From NCBI GenBank assembly GCA_964510225.1, contig CAZEAN010000021.1, positions 1 to 58,750 on the forward strand: 58,750 nucleotides of DNA. Reading direction: 5' to 3'. How positions within the stretch are numbered: position 1 is the first letter of the stretch; the number at the start of each line of letters is the position of its first letter. Origin of the DNA: CAZEAN01 sp964510225 (GTDB lineage Bacteria; Planctomycetota; Planctomycetia; Isosphaerales; Isosphaeraceae). Shown here in pieces: positions 1 to 8,471 of the stretch. The notes beneath the pieces were generated by a model. It had not been told where the DNA came from. It searched no databases and saw nothing but the letters and a program-made list of their open reading frames with translations. Position numbers and translations under genes: made by a program.

Positions 1-170
1 CATCACGCCACTGGCCAAACTCAACTCACTACAATCGATCGACCTGAGGAGCACCAAAGTCGCGGACATCACGCCACTGGCCAAACTCAACTCACTAAAA
101 TCGCTCTACCTATACAACACCCAAGTCGCGGACATCACGCCACTGCAGGGGTTGATCGATCGAGGCTTGC
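1..170 (+). repeat. 66-bp tandem repeat encoding 22-aa LRR units
   Basis: Units starting at bases 1, 67 and 133 share long identical stretches (for example ATCACGCCACTGGCCAAACT in the first two). The period is a multiple of three and the frame is kept, so this is a coding repeat and not a CRISPR or satellite. Confidence 0.8.
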
Positions 171-184
171 GAGTCGAACGATAG
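1..184 (+). CDS. C-terminal fragment of leucine-rich-repeat (internalin-like) protein
   Basis: The reading frame is open from base 2 and stops at 182-184; the 5' part lies outside the window. It contains 22-residue leucine-rich repeats with the core V-A-D-I-T-P-L-A-K-L-N-S-L, the length and pattern of internalin-type LRRs. The repeats recur at exactly 66 bp: the same motif begins at bases 1, 67 and 133. The last repeat runs into a short basic tail ending L-R-V-E-R. Such repeats usually form protein-binding solenoids on secreted or cytoplasmic proteins; the partner and cell location cannot be told from this fragment. The near identity of repeats at DNA level suggests recent internal duplication. 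The family assignment is fairly safe, the role unknown. Confidence 0.75.
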   Translation, partial: ITPLAKLNSLQSIDLRSTKVADITPLAKLNSLKSLYLYNTQVADITPLQGLIDRGLRVER

Positions 185-235
185 AGACTCTGTGGCCACT
201 ATTTCGTGGAAGTGCCACTGCGTTGTTCTTGAAGA

Positions 236-1177
236 TTACGACTTTGGCGGTTCATCACGAGGAGGATCTTCCGCCTCAGGAGTCTTGCCGCTGAGGAAGT
301 CATCCAGTTCTTCAGGGCTAAGTTCTTGGGGAGGTGGAGTGGTGACCCGTCGCCGAGGGGTATTGCCGAAGAGGTTCCGGGCAGTGAGGAGGACGCGGAC
401 GACGAGGTAAGTGACCAGGACACCGATGGTGATCATCATCCAGACGGAACGGCCTCGGTTGGCAACGTTGACGACCGGGGCACCTTCTTCATCGGTAGAG
501 AGTTCGGGGACGTATTCGATCCGTCCCACAAGCAGGGGGGCCGCTCGCTTGGTGTCGCCGGCATCATAGGCCAGGAGCTTGAAGAAGTAGCCGTAGAAGA
601 TCACAAAGGCATCGACGTCCGTACCACCCGGAAGACCTTCCGGCGGATCTTCGAAGACGAGTGCATAGGGATACGACTTCCCGCGGATCCGGCTGTCATC
701 CGTAAACGTCCAGGCTTCATAGAGCTGCCCCTCCGCCGCGATCGTTTCGGGGAGGTCGTCGATCCGGAGAATCCGCCGCGCTGTCCCCTGAACTCGGATC
801 GGCAGCCCTCGGTACCGTTCCGGATCCACCAGCAGATTCGCAAACAACACATCACGGCGTGCTTCGCCGGAGAGCGTTTCTGGGGAAGTCTCGCGGGCCT
901 TCTGTAACAGTGTGTCATACGCCGCGAGTTCGCGGAACTCGATCGGTGCGCGATCTTCTACCGCCGAGAACACCGGATCATCTACCGGTGGTGGTAACGG
1001 CGGCAAATCACCGATCCCCCCTTGAGGCGCTCCGGGGTCCCAGAAGGACCGGTACAGCATGAACCCGAGCAATCCGATCAGACTGATGAACGGGAGGAGC
1101 GTTCCCCAAGGAAATGACCTTCGTGGGGGTGCTGCAGGGCGATCGGAGCCGTCCAGTTCCGGATCATTGATGGCCAT
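236..1177 (-). CDS. Membrane protein of unknown function, last gene of ExbB/ExbD operon
   Basis: A 313-residue protein I do not recognise as a named family. An N-terminal membrane segment sits at about residues 27-46 (LLPFISLIGLLGFMLYRSFW) and a second at about 243-262 (MMITIGVLVTYLVVRVLLTA). Between them is a roughly 150-residue domain, likely periplasmic, with several V-x-G-x-A/R-type beta-strand patterns that could be an OB-like barrel. The tail is Pro/Glu rich. It is the distal gene of a minus-strand set with ExbB and two ExbD proteins (50 bp after exbD2), so it may be an accessory of that proton-driven energy-transducing complex. That role is inference from context only. Confidence 0.7.
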   Translation of the reverse strand: MAINDPELDGSDRPAAPPRRSFPWGTLLPFISLIGLLGFMLYRSFWDPGAPQGGIGDLPPLPPPVDDPVFSAVEDRAPIEFRELAAYDTLLQKARETSPETLSGEARRDVLFANLLVDPERYRGLPIRVQGTARRILRIDDLPETIAAEGQLYEAWTFTDDSRIRGKSYPYALVFEDPPEGLPGGTDVDAFVIFYGYFFKLLAYDAGDTKRAAPLLVGRIEYVPELSTDEEGAPVVNVANRGRSVWMMITIGVLVTYLVVRVLLTARNLFGNTPRRRVTTPPPQELSPEELDDFLSGKTPEAEDPPRDEPPKS

Positions 1178-1227
1178 CAGGAGGTCCCTTTCTTCCAGAG
1201 GTCGTTTGGATCACGCTCCGTCTCGAA

Positions 1228-1689
1228 CTACTCCAGCTCAGTAAAGTTTACCTTGGTTAAGTCGAGCTGGGCGAAGAGGTCAAGAACTTCAATCAAGTAG
1301 GCCCAATCGAGGTTGGCATCGACCCGGATCAACGCTTCGTTGAACCCGAGGTTGGGATCGCTCATGATCTCTTCGATCCGGGTCCGAAAGCCATCAATGT
1401 CACCGAACCGGAACTCCTCAAGCTCGATCTGGTCAAGCTGCCCCGTTGGAGTCGCGTAAAGGGTGACCTCGAACGACTGCAGCGGAGGCGGTTCATCGGA
1501 CAGCTCAGGTTCCGGAGGTTGCTGCTCGGGCTCTGTCTGCGGGCTCGCGGGAAGAAGATCGAGGTCAAACTGGAGTTCCAAGGGCGCAGGCTTGAACGTC
1601 AGGATAAAGAACGTGAGCAACTGAAACGCCACATCAAGCATCGGCGTCAGGGGAACTTCAACCTCGGAGGGGGGTCGTGATCGGATCAT
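1228..1689 (-). CDS. ExbD/TolR-family biopolymer transport protein (second copy)
   Basis: ExbD/TolR proteins form the peptidoglycan-facing half of proton channels with ExbB/TolQ. The N-terminus has the family pattern: a short basic cytoplasmic tail, then PLTPMLDVAFQLLTFFILTF with the membrane Asp of the L-D-V-x-F-Q-L motif expected to carry protons. A periplasmic domain of about 100 residues follows, with an acidic Pro-rich stretch (about 50-70). I chose the Met at 1689, just before the R-S-R-P-P-S-E-V-E-V-P-L-T-P signature. An upstream Met at 1737 would add 16 residues with no family character. It lies 69 bp after the first exbD in the same operon. Confidence 0.88.
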   Translation of the reverse strand: MIRSRPPSEVEVPLTPMLDVAFQLLTFFILTFKPAPLELQFDLDLLPASPQTEPEQQPPEPELSDEPPPLQSFEVTLYATPTGQLDQIELEEFRFGDIDGFRTRIEEIMSDPNLGFNEALIRVDANLDWAYLIEVLDLFAQLDLTKVNFTELE

Positions 1690-1758
1690 TGAGGTCGTTC
1701 CACAGTCGGTTGCGGCGGTCGGTCGGAGGCAGAGCAATCCCGTTGAGATCCAGACCGA

Positions 1759-2232
1759 TCAAAGAGGCCCACTTAAGGCACGTAAGTCGAAGGAGGCAAA
1801 GCCCACATCCTGACAGGCGCGGACGATTGAGAAGACGTCTTCAAACGAAGTTGCCGCATCGGCCCGGAGCACGATCGTCGTGGGTAGTGACTCCCCCGAA
1901 CCCAATCCCAATCCCGCGACCTCTGCATTCCGACGCGCTAACTCTGCCTGGAAGCGGATCTCTGCGCGTGCTGCTTCGGGTGCCAGCACCTTCTTGTTGA
2001 AGAGTAGCCGGCCCTCCGGATCGATATTGAGGACCAATCGATCTTCGTTGGGGTCGGTTAGTGGTCCCGCAGATCCGGCCACCGGGAGACGGATCCGTTG
2101 ATCAAAGACTTCCTGGCTGAAGTTTGAGACCATGATGAAGAAGGTCATCAACTGGAAGACGACATCCAAGAGTGGGGTCAGATCGGGCAAAAAGGTGTTA
2201 TTCCCGGTCCCAAACCGACTATGACTCTTCAT
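1759..2232 (-). CDS. ExbD/TolR-family biopolymer transport protein (first copy)
   Basis: 157 residues. The signature LPDLTPLLDVVFQLMTFFIM gives the single membrane helix with the channel Asp at about residue 24. The rest is a periplasmic domain ending in a typical alpha/beta pattern (IVLRADAATSFEDVFSIVRA). Together with the preceding ExbB and following ExbD it should form an energy-transducing proton channel. Two different ExbDs beside one ExbB are common in planctomycetes, and the two here are clearly not recent duplicates. Confidence 0.9.
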   Translation of the reverse strand: MKSHSRFGTGNNTFLPDLTPLLDVVFQLMTFFIMVSNFSQEVFDQRIRLPVAGSAGPLTDPNEDRLVLNIDPEGRLLFNKKVLAPEAARAEIRFQAELARRNAEVAGLGLGSGESLPTTIVLRADAATSFEDVFSIVRACQDVGFASFDLRALSGPL

Positions 2233-2296
2233 CGCCCCGACCTCCTCAGCTACTCAAATCAAGCCATCTGTTGACCGAACACTTATCTTACGTCGG

Positions 2297-3220
2297 TTAG
2301 GCGGACTTGGTCGGTCCTGATTGCTGTTTCGCAGCTTGCCAAAACGCGTTGAGCGTCCGATCACCGATCTTCGTGGTTTCAGTGGCGATGTAGACGATCC
2401 GGTTCCGGAAGAAGCCGAAGAAGAAGATCGCCGGGACCGAAACAATCAGCCCCAAGAAGGTCGTCACCAGCGCGGTCGAAATATTCCCCGCCAGTTTGGT
2501 GGGATCAACTTGGACCCCTTCGACAGTCGCGAGATTCTGGAAGGCAAGGATCATCCCTAAGACGGTTCCGAGGAGGCCGAGCATCGGTGCGATCGTCCCG
2601 ATGATCCCCAGGTAGCTGTTCTTCGACTCCATCCCAACGATGATCTCTTCGGCGGTGGCGTTCATCGACTCCTTCGCTTCAGATCTACCGTTGGGCATGC
2701 TCGCGACTCCAACTCGAACCAGGCGAGCGAGGAAAGAAGGGTCGTCACGGCAGGCGTCATACGCTTCTTGGAACTTCTTCTCTTTGATGGCGTCGTCGAG
2801 AGTGTCGACGAGATGGTTCGGAATCGCCTCTTTGAGCCGGAATTCCAGGAAGAGCCGGATGATCATGGCGACCATCGTCACGGAGAGCAGGATGATCAAG
2901 GCGCCAATCAAGCCCGCCGACTCGATAAACCACTGTAACCCTGATTTCGATTGCGTCGGAGATTCACCCGAGTCCCCGACTCCATCGGTTTCGTCAGGAT
3001 CGGGTTCTGGGGCTGGGGCGGGCGACGGTGCCGGAGCAACGGTTGGATCATTATCGTCACCAGCAACCGGAGGCGGAGCGGCTTCCTGACTGGCAGCCTT
3101 AGGTAACTGACCTCCGATCAGACCCAAACCCCACCCGAGGGTGAAGAGCGTGATCAAAGTGGAAAACCCGAACCGACGGAAGTCACTACGCATTAAGGCC
3201 GAGAGAGGGGTCGAGCGCAT
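2297..3220 (-). CDS. MotA/TolQ/ExbB proton channel family protein with N-terminal signal sequence
   Basis: About 307 residues from the chosen Met at 3220, which has GGAG upstream (GGAGACCTCC); a longer frame reaches 3259. The first 45 residues look like a signal peptide or membrane anchor, then a Pro/Asp-rich linker (about 50-85). Next come three membrane helices typical of ExbB: one near GLIGALIILLSVTMVAMIIR, one near IGTIAPMLGLLGTVLGMILA, and one near ALVTTFLGLIVSVPAIFFFG. The conserved G-T-V-x-G-M motif and the Thr/Ala-rich last helices are the channel elements. It is the first gene of a minus-strand operon with exbD, exbD and an unknown membrane protein, likely powering outer-membrane transport or envelope maintenance. 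Confidence 0.9.
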   Translation of the reverse strand: MRSTPLSALMRSDFRRFGFSTLITLFTLGWGLGLIGGQLPKAASQEAAPPPVAGDDNDPTVAPAPSPAPAPEPDPDETDGVGDSGESPTQSKSGLQWFIESAGLIGALIILLSVTMVAMIIRLFLEFRLKEAIPNHLVDTLDDAIKEKKFQEAYDACRDDPSFLARLVRVGVASMPNGRSEAKESMNATAEEIIVGMESKNSYLGIIGTIAPMLGLLGTVLGMILAFQNLATVEGVQVDPTKLAGNISTALVTTFLGLIVSVPAIFFFGFFRNRIVYIATETTKIGDRTLNAFWQAAKQQSGPTKSA

Positions 3221-3455
3221 CGTTGGAGGTCTCCGTCGCCGGCCGTTCTGAAGGCACATCCGGTCATGAATTGAAGGGATCTTATTGAGGGATTCTCGGT
3301 CGAGGTCTCCCGACTGTCAACTCTCCGCAATCGTCCCGACCGCGATTCACCCCAAGATCGCAGTTCGGTACGACAAATCGATGCACGATGTGACATCGAT
3401 TGCCGTCCCCTCCAAAAGACCCGGCAAGACATAGATGAAGAATCTGTGCTTGAGC

Positions 3456-4220
3456 CTACAGCAGGCTTTCTAGCAAGAGTTTGAGCTTACGGACCTCAAT
3501 TTCGACGCTGAACGGCCCTTGACCGTCGTTGTAGAGGCAGATCGTCAGGGCCCGGTTGTAGCCATGACGCGAGAGCAAGGTCACGATCCGTGCGTAGTCG
3601 ACTGTCCCCTGGCCGATCCGGACCTGTTCTTCTCCGGGTTTAGAGCCGGTGTCACGGAAGTGGATATTCTGAACCATTGGGAAAAGGTCATCATACGACT
3701 TATCACTGCAAGGACCCAGAACGTAATGGCTTGGGTCGAGCGTGATCCCCAAACCGTTAACCTCTCGGCAGAGTTTTAAGGCAATGGCGGGGTCAGCGGT
3801 CAGAGTCTCCCGATGCGTCCGGAGAGAGAGAACCATTCCTTCGCGATTCGCGATCGTTGCCAACATCGAGAGCCGTCGGAGTTCGTCGTCGATGGGTGTT
3901 CCGAGCGGCGCCGCGGCGAGAGTCAGCACGGCGATTGAAAGCGGCTTCGCAAACCGGCAGATCCCCTCAAAGCGTTTCCGGAGTGTGGCTTCATCCAGCT
4001 CCCCGAACTCAAGATCGAGAGCAGACGGTGAGAGCCCCGGTCCGCTCCGGAGTCTCCGGATCGCTGCGTCTGGATCACGCGCAACCTCAGATGGAGAGAG
4101 GTGCGGGCCTCCCTCAATGAGGGCGAGATCGTATTTGTTGAACTCCATCTCGGCAATCTGCCGAAGCGCCGCATCGAGCGGCCGGTCGCCGAAGCAGTGC
4201 GTGCTACACGCGACAAACAT
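3456..4220 (-). CDS. Sugar phosphate isomerase/epimerase-like TIM-barrel protein
   Basis: 254 residues with the pattern of the xylose-isomerase-like/AP-endonuclease-2 TIM-barrel family. Visible are an N-terminal strand (FVACSTHCFGDRPLDAALRQ), a metal-site-like LTLDPSHY-type segment (GITLDPSHYVLG, about 163-174), a histidine strand (VQNIHFRDTG) and a C-terminal segment with G-Q-G-x-V-D-Y before the last helix. In this family the Asp, His and Glu residues hold a divalent metal and act in sugar isomerisation or epimerisation. The usual E-x-H near the end is replaced here by L-T-I-C-L-Y, so the activity may differ. It stands alone on the minus strand, with 66 bp to the large secreted protein gene upstream. 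Confidence 0.75.
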   Translation of the reverse strand: MFVACSTHCFGDRPLDAALRQIAEMEFNKYDLALIEGGPHLSPSEVARDPDAAIRRLRSGPGLSPSALDLEFGELDEATLRKRFEGICRFAKPLSIAVLTLAAAPLGTPIDDELRRLSMLATIANREGMVLSLRTHRETLTADPAIALKLCREVNGLGITLDPSHYVLGPCSDKSYDDLFPMVQNIHFRDTGSKPGEEQVRIGQGTVDYARIVTLLSRHGYNRALTICLYNDGQGPFSVEIEVRKLKLLLESLL

Positions 4221-4286
4221 CGACGGCCCTCCTTGACCATAGCGGTGTTTGAATCAATTAAAATCGAGAGAGAACAGACATAGATC

Positions 4287-7200
4287 TTACCGAAGCCGAG
4301 ACCGTCCTGGTAGCCCAGTCGAGGCTTCTCGGGTCTGGATCGGCGACCTTGGATGCACCTCAGCGGAAAGGACCGGCAAGCCACCGAGTTGACGGACCCA
4401 ATGGGTCGAGGCTAACCGGGCAAAATCGGCGTATCGCTGTTCGTCAAACGCTTGGAGAGCCGCGTTGAGACTGCTCCGCGCTTGCGCGAGACCGGGGCCC
4501 GTCATTGAAAGGTCATCAATCCAGAGCCGACCGGGATCGATCAGTTCAAACCGGAGCTGAATCCTCGAATCACCATCAGTAGGAAGTCCGGGTACTTTTC
4601 GGGTCACTCGCGTCCAAGCACGATGATCATTTCCCCGGAGAACGGTACTGAGTTGTACTGGATTTAAGGCACCGGGCACCGTCTCGATCCGGATTCGAAC
4701 ACGGGCATCCGCTGGTTCGGTCCGGATGGAGGCGCTTAGCGTTGCGCTCGATCCCGGTGGCAAAAAGGGAGGACTCACGGCTGTTGCTGGTCCGACATTG
4801 GCTTCGAGCCGTAGACTCCCACGACCGGAGTAGGGTTGCTGGCTGTCGATGGTCACCGAAGCGCCCAACGTTCCCTCAACGAGCCAATCGGTCCCTGTCT
4901 GACTCGCGATCCGCCTCAGATCTCCCGTAGTTGATGCCTGTTTAACGGTGGGTTCGGGCTCAAAACCGGGGTTCAATTCCGCAATCGCACCTCCGGCGGC
5001 AAGCTGTCGGAGCCTGATCCCAACCGCTCTTGCATGCTGATCGCGGAGATCATCGAAGCGTTGGTTCGTTGATTTAATCTTGATCTGAGGAGTATTGACC
5101 CGAAGGCTGGTCACTCCGAACGGCGGTAGATTGATCGTCAGTTGGTCCTGCATCACTGATGGACCGGTTGCCAACGGATGATCGGGGAACTGGCCAAGCC
5201 ACTCGATGGACTCTCTCTCAAGATCCACATCGAGAACACTTGAAACGCGGACGGCATAGGGTGTCGCATTCGCAAAGGTTACGATTCCACGATTCGCCCG
5301 GATTCCCGTCGAAACGAAGAGTCCGGTCGGATCAAGTTCCGGAGGCGTTGGTGAGGCCGCCGGAAGCGCTTCTAAGACCTCGGAAAAGCTTCGGATCCGA
5401 GGCTCCTGGCCAACCACGTTTGGAGCCGAAATCACCACCCACGACGAGTCAATCGCCGTAATCGCATGACTCAGAAGTTCATCGCCCCGGAGTCCTCCGT
5501 TGAGTGGAACTGCTCGAAGCATCGGGGACTGATTCGCCCCCATCGGTCTGAATCTGGGCCCTTCAGCGGCACCGAGGTCTAAGAGAACTCCTCGATGGGG
5601 CTGCTTTCGGATGGGGGTGTCGAGGTCAGGGTGCCTCGCGAGGTCATGAGCAAGGTCATCCGTGGCCGACCCCGCCGTCCGGAGGATTACCGGAGCATGA
5701 TCTGCCGTTGTGTTAGGCCAATTATTAAAGTCGAGCCCGACAGCCCGCCAAGCATCCCGAGGTGATTGGCCTCGGAGGTCGAAGCTCCGAACAATCGATC
5801 CGAGCGGTCCTTGATCCAACCCTGGAGTGGCAAGCAAGAGTTGGGTACCGGGGGACGCCTCGGCCAAAGATCGAGAGAGTTCGTCGTAGAAGGCCCCGGT
5901 TATTCGAGTCCTCCATCGGATCCAAGGAATCCAGGCCGATTCGGTAACGAATCTCGCTCTCACCTCGTAACGGTTGGATGAACTCGAATTCATGCCGGGT
6001 GCGAGCCCCGACTTAATCATCTCACCGACAAACCTCGGATAGGTGTCATCGTCCAGCCCCATGTCCCAACGGCCTGCCAAGGTCGGCCCTTCTCCGAGCC
6101 GGATCAGGATCCCTCTGATCCCTGAAGATTTCGGGGTGCTTGAGAGGGACTCGACAGCCTCCAGGATATATTGAGCGAAGGCCCGACGAACTTCAGGACG
6201 TAGCAGATTATACGACGGGTCGTTTTCTGGCTTTCCATTTTGGTCGAGCCTGATCAACCCCTCTTCGAGAGCCTTCGGACTTCTGAGCGGAGGGAGGCCG
6301 GGTAGGTCAACGTCCCGAAGATCAGCCTCGACCACGACCCCAATTTCGTGCTGCTCAAGATGTCTGAAGAGCAGGGCACGCTGATCTGGCCCAATCGCAT
6401 CCTCTACGGCCTGGCCTCGTAAAGCGGTCCGGATCGAGCGACTCGACCAAACCATCGGCAGTACAACCGCCGAAGCGTTTACTGATTCAAGGTAGTCAAC
6501 AAGGTGGCGTGCCCGCGCATCGGCATCAATCAGACCGTCGTCAGTAACTCCCCCGAAGCGTTCCAGCGACTCCATGTCAGGAAACCGAAGCGCAAGTTTC
6601 CGATTACTCCCGCGAGCAACCGACTCCGCTTGGGGTAGCGCAGGGCCTTCGACCTCCTCGCTAACGATTGCATCTCCAAGCCAGAGTGGCTGGTTGGGGG
6701 AACGGTTCAAGACAATCAGGACCGGTTCACTCACATCAGGCCAGATCGGCCAAGAGTAGGTCTTGACGGCTGATCCTTCAACAATCGGAGTACCAGAACC
6801 TCGGGCATCCAAGAGCACCCGAGGCTGGCTTCCGGGAGCAATCACCGCTACCGCCATCGCCTCTGGATTGCCTTCGAGTACGGTCAATTCAAGGTGATGA
6901 GGCCGGTCGGGGTTCAGAATCCGGATTGGGGTCGCGACCCAGGAGAGACCGTCGGCACCGGCTTGAGCCATCGGCCGTGCGTCCGTCCCCACTCGCCCCA
7001 ATAAACTCCAGAGACGCTCCCGACCTTTTGAATCAACCAACACGTCGGAGGGAATCGCCCAAGGCGTTTCAGCGTCTGAGGTTACGGCTCCCGGTTTCCG
7101 GCCAGAGAGATACGGACGAAGACCTCGAGGGCGTCCTAAATCAACAACGTCAACGACGTGGCGGTCAACATTCGCAGATCTTGATCTGGGACCGTCGGGC

Positions 7201-8099
7201 TCCAGGTCATCCACAACGATGCTCACGCGACGGACGGCAACCTCAGGCTCGACATTTCGATTCCGCATCCAATCCCACCAACGCTCAAGCCGTGATCCCT
7301 CCGCAACGCCTGGTTGGAGCCTCCAGGATGTCGCAATCTCCAGCACATAAGTTCCTGGCTCATGCGGACCTGGGATCTGGATCCCGACGGTCGGCGGAAC
7401 CGGAACGTTTGTCCGGGTCACCATCTGATGCGACTGTTCCCAAAAGATCCGGGGCGCTCGGATCGGCCGCAAGGTCGCTTTGATTGTCACCAGCGCCTCC
7501 GTCGCCACTGGTGAGAGCAGGTTCAGACCAATCGTTGCGGGGATGATGTTCCCGGGTTCGATCAGCCCCTGACCTGGGATCTGGACCTCGATTGAATCCC
7601 AAGGAAGTCGACGGACCTCGAAAAAGGTCGAGGAGGCACCCGTTGTGTGACGTTGTGGAGCATCTAGTAGCCTGACGAGCGGGATCGGCCAGGTCGTTCC
7701 GTCCACTTGGAGGAACAAATTGGTATGGATCGAACCTTTCAAGCGCGCCCGGAACCTGCCAGTGCTGGCATTGCCAAGCAACCAGGAGCCGTCCTTCTGC
7801 TGCACTGGCGAAGGATCGAAATGGTTGGTCTGGAAGGATCCAGATGATGATGCGTTCAGAGCGATGACATCAAGGATTTCACAATCAGCGTTGGTAAATA
7901 AAACAACGTCGCTGATCTCGGCAGATCCCGAAATAAAGCTAGAAGTCGGCGAAGGGTTCCAAGAAACTTCGATCGTCAATCCAGGATCGTCAGCGGCCGC
8001 AATGGCGGGTCGGTCGGTAAAGAGTAGGATCAACACAGAGAGTGAGTAGAGGCCCACATGGAGGAGCCGGCACCGTCGCCTGATCTTCCGCAATCCCAT
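4287..8099 (-). CDS. Large secreted multidomain protein with glycoside-hydrolase-like TIM barrel region
   Basis: About 1270 residues from the Met at 8099, which is preceded by a G-rich ribosome-binding stretch (GGGGGGCGC) and starts a basic signal peptide (MGLRKIRRRCRLLHVGLYSL then a hydrophobic run to PAIAA). The frame remains open to 8213. The N-terminal 350 residues look like beta-sandwich modules. The middle (about 520-800) has a barrel-like order: a strand ending ASAVVLPMVW, then GIGVVVEADLRDVDLPGLPP, then GIRGILIRLGEGPTLAGRWD. This recalls GH10-like or DUF187-type glycoside hydrolases without clear catalytic pairs. The last 250 residues include a jelly-roll, carbohydrate-binding-like segment (YSGRGSLRLEANVG) followed by a helical end. 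A role in polysaccharide handling is inference. Confidence 0.7.
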   Translation of the reverse strand: MGLRKIRRRCRLLHVGLYSLSVLILLFTDRPAIAAADDPGLTIEVSWNPSPTSSFISGSAEISDVVLFTNADCEILDVIALNASSSGSFQTNHFDPSPVQQKDGSWLLGNASTGRFRARLKGSIHTNLFLQVDGTTWPIPLVRLLDAPQRHTTGASSTFFEVRRLPWDSIEVQIPGQGLIEPGNIIPATIGLNLLSPVATEALVTIKATLRPIRAPRIFWEQSHQMVTRTNVPVPPTVGIQIPGPHEPGTYVLEIATSWRLQPGVAEGSRLERWWDWMRNRNVEPEVAVRRVSIVVDDLEPDGPRSRSANVDRHVVDVVDLGRPRGLRPYLSGRKPGAVTSDAETPWAIPSDVLVDSKGRERLWSLLGRVGTDARPMAQAGADGLSWVATPIRILNPDRPHHLELTVLEGNPEAMAVAVIAPGSQPRVLLDARGSGTPIVEGSAVKTYSWPIWPDVSEPVLIVLNRSPNQPLWLGDAIVSEEVEGPALPQAESVARGSNRKLALRFPDMESLERFGGVTDDGLIDADARARHLVDYLESVNASAVVLPMVWSSRSIRTALRGQAVEDAIGPDQRALLFRHLEQHEIGVVVEADLRDVDLPGLPPLRSPKALEEGLIRLDQNGKPENDPSYNLLRPEVRRAFAQYILEAVESLSSTPKSSGIRGILIRLGEGPTLAGRWDMGLDDDTYPRFVGEMIKSGLAPGMNSSSSNRYEVRARFVTESAWIPWIRWRTRITGAFYDELSRSLAEASPGTQLLLATPGLDQGPLGSIVRSFDLRGQSPRDAWRAVGLDFNNWPNTTADHAPVILRTAGSATDDLAHDLARHPDLDTPIRKQPHRGVLLDLGAAEGPRFRPMGANQSPMLRAVPLNGGLRGDELLSHAITAIDSSWVVISAPNVVGQEPRIRSFSEVLEALPAASPTPPELDPTGLFVSTGIRANRGIVTFANATPYAVRVSSVLDVDLERESIEWLGQFPDHPLATGPSVMQDQLTINLPPFGVTSLRVNTPQIKIKSTNQRFDDLRDQHARAVGIRLRQLAAGGAIAELNPGFEPEPTVKQASTTGDLRRIASQTGTDWLVEGTLGASVTIDSQQPYSGRGSLRLEANVGPATAVSPPFLPPGSSATLSASIRTEPADARVRIRIETVPGALNPVQLSTVLRGNDHRAWTRVTRKVPGLPTDGDSRIQLRFELIDPGRLWIDDLSMTGPGLAQARSSLNAALQAFDEQRYADFARLASTHWVRQLGGLPVLSAEVHPRSPIQTREASTGLPGRSRLR

Positions 8100-8471
8100 G
8101 CGCCCCCCGAATCCTTTCGGAGGCTCGAACCGAACTTGAGTCCGGCCAACCTCACCCGACTTCTTTACAGAATGCCATTGGTTGATGTTTTCGGCAAACT
8201 CAACCACGGACAAATGGAGATGTCGGCTAAACCCAAGGGGAAAGTTGAGCCCTTTTCATTTTAATCCGCAAAATTGGACTCAGCCGATCGTTGAGGCGAT
8301 CCCAACAGTTGACTCGACTTTCCAACTGATGGGGAGGGTTCTACGATATCGACCGACCACAGCGGTTTTCCTTCCTTGGGCATGCATCCAGCTCAAGTGG
8401 TATGCCGTCTTCCCAATCGACGGGCTCAAGCGTACCCAGATCGGTATCCTGGCTTCAGATGGACTCGATTC

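Noticed and set aside
1..170. CRISPR-like array from evenly spaced repeats
   Set aside because: The 66-bp repeat keeps frame, has no unique spacers, and encodes leucine-rich repeats.
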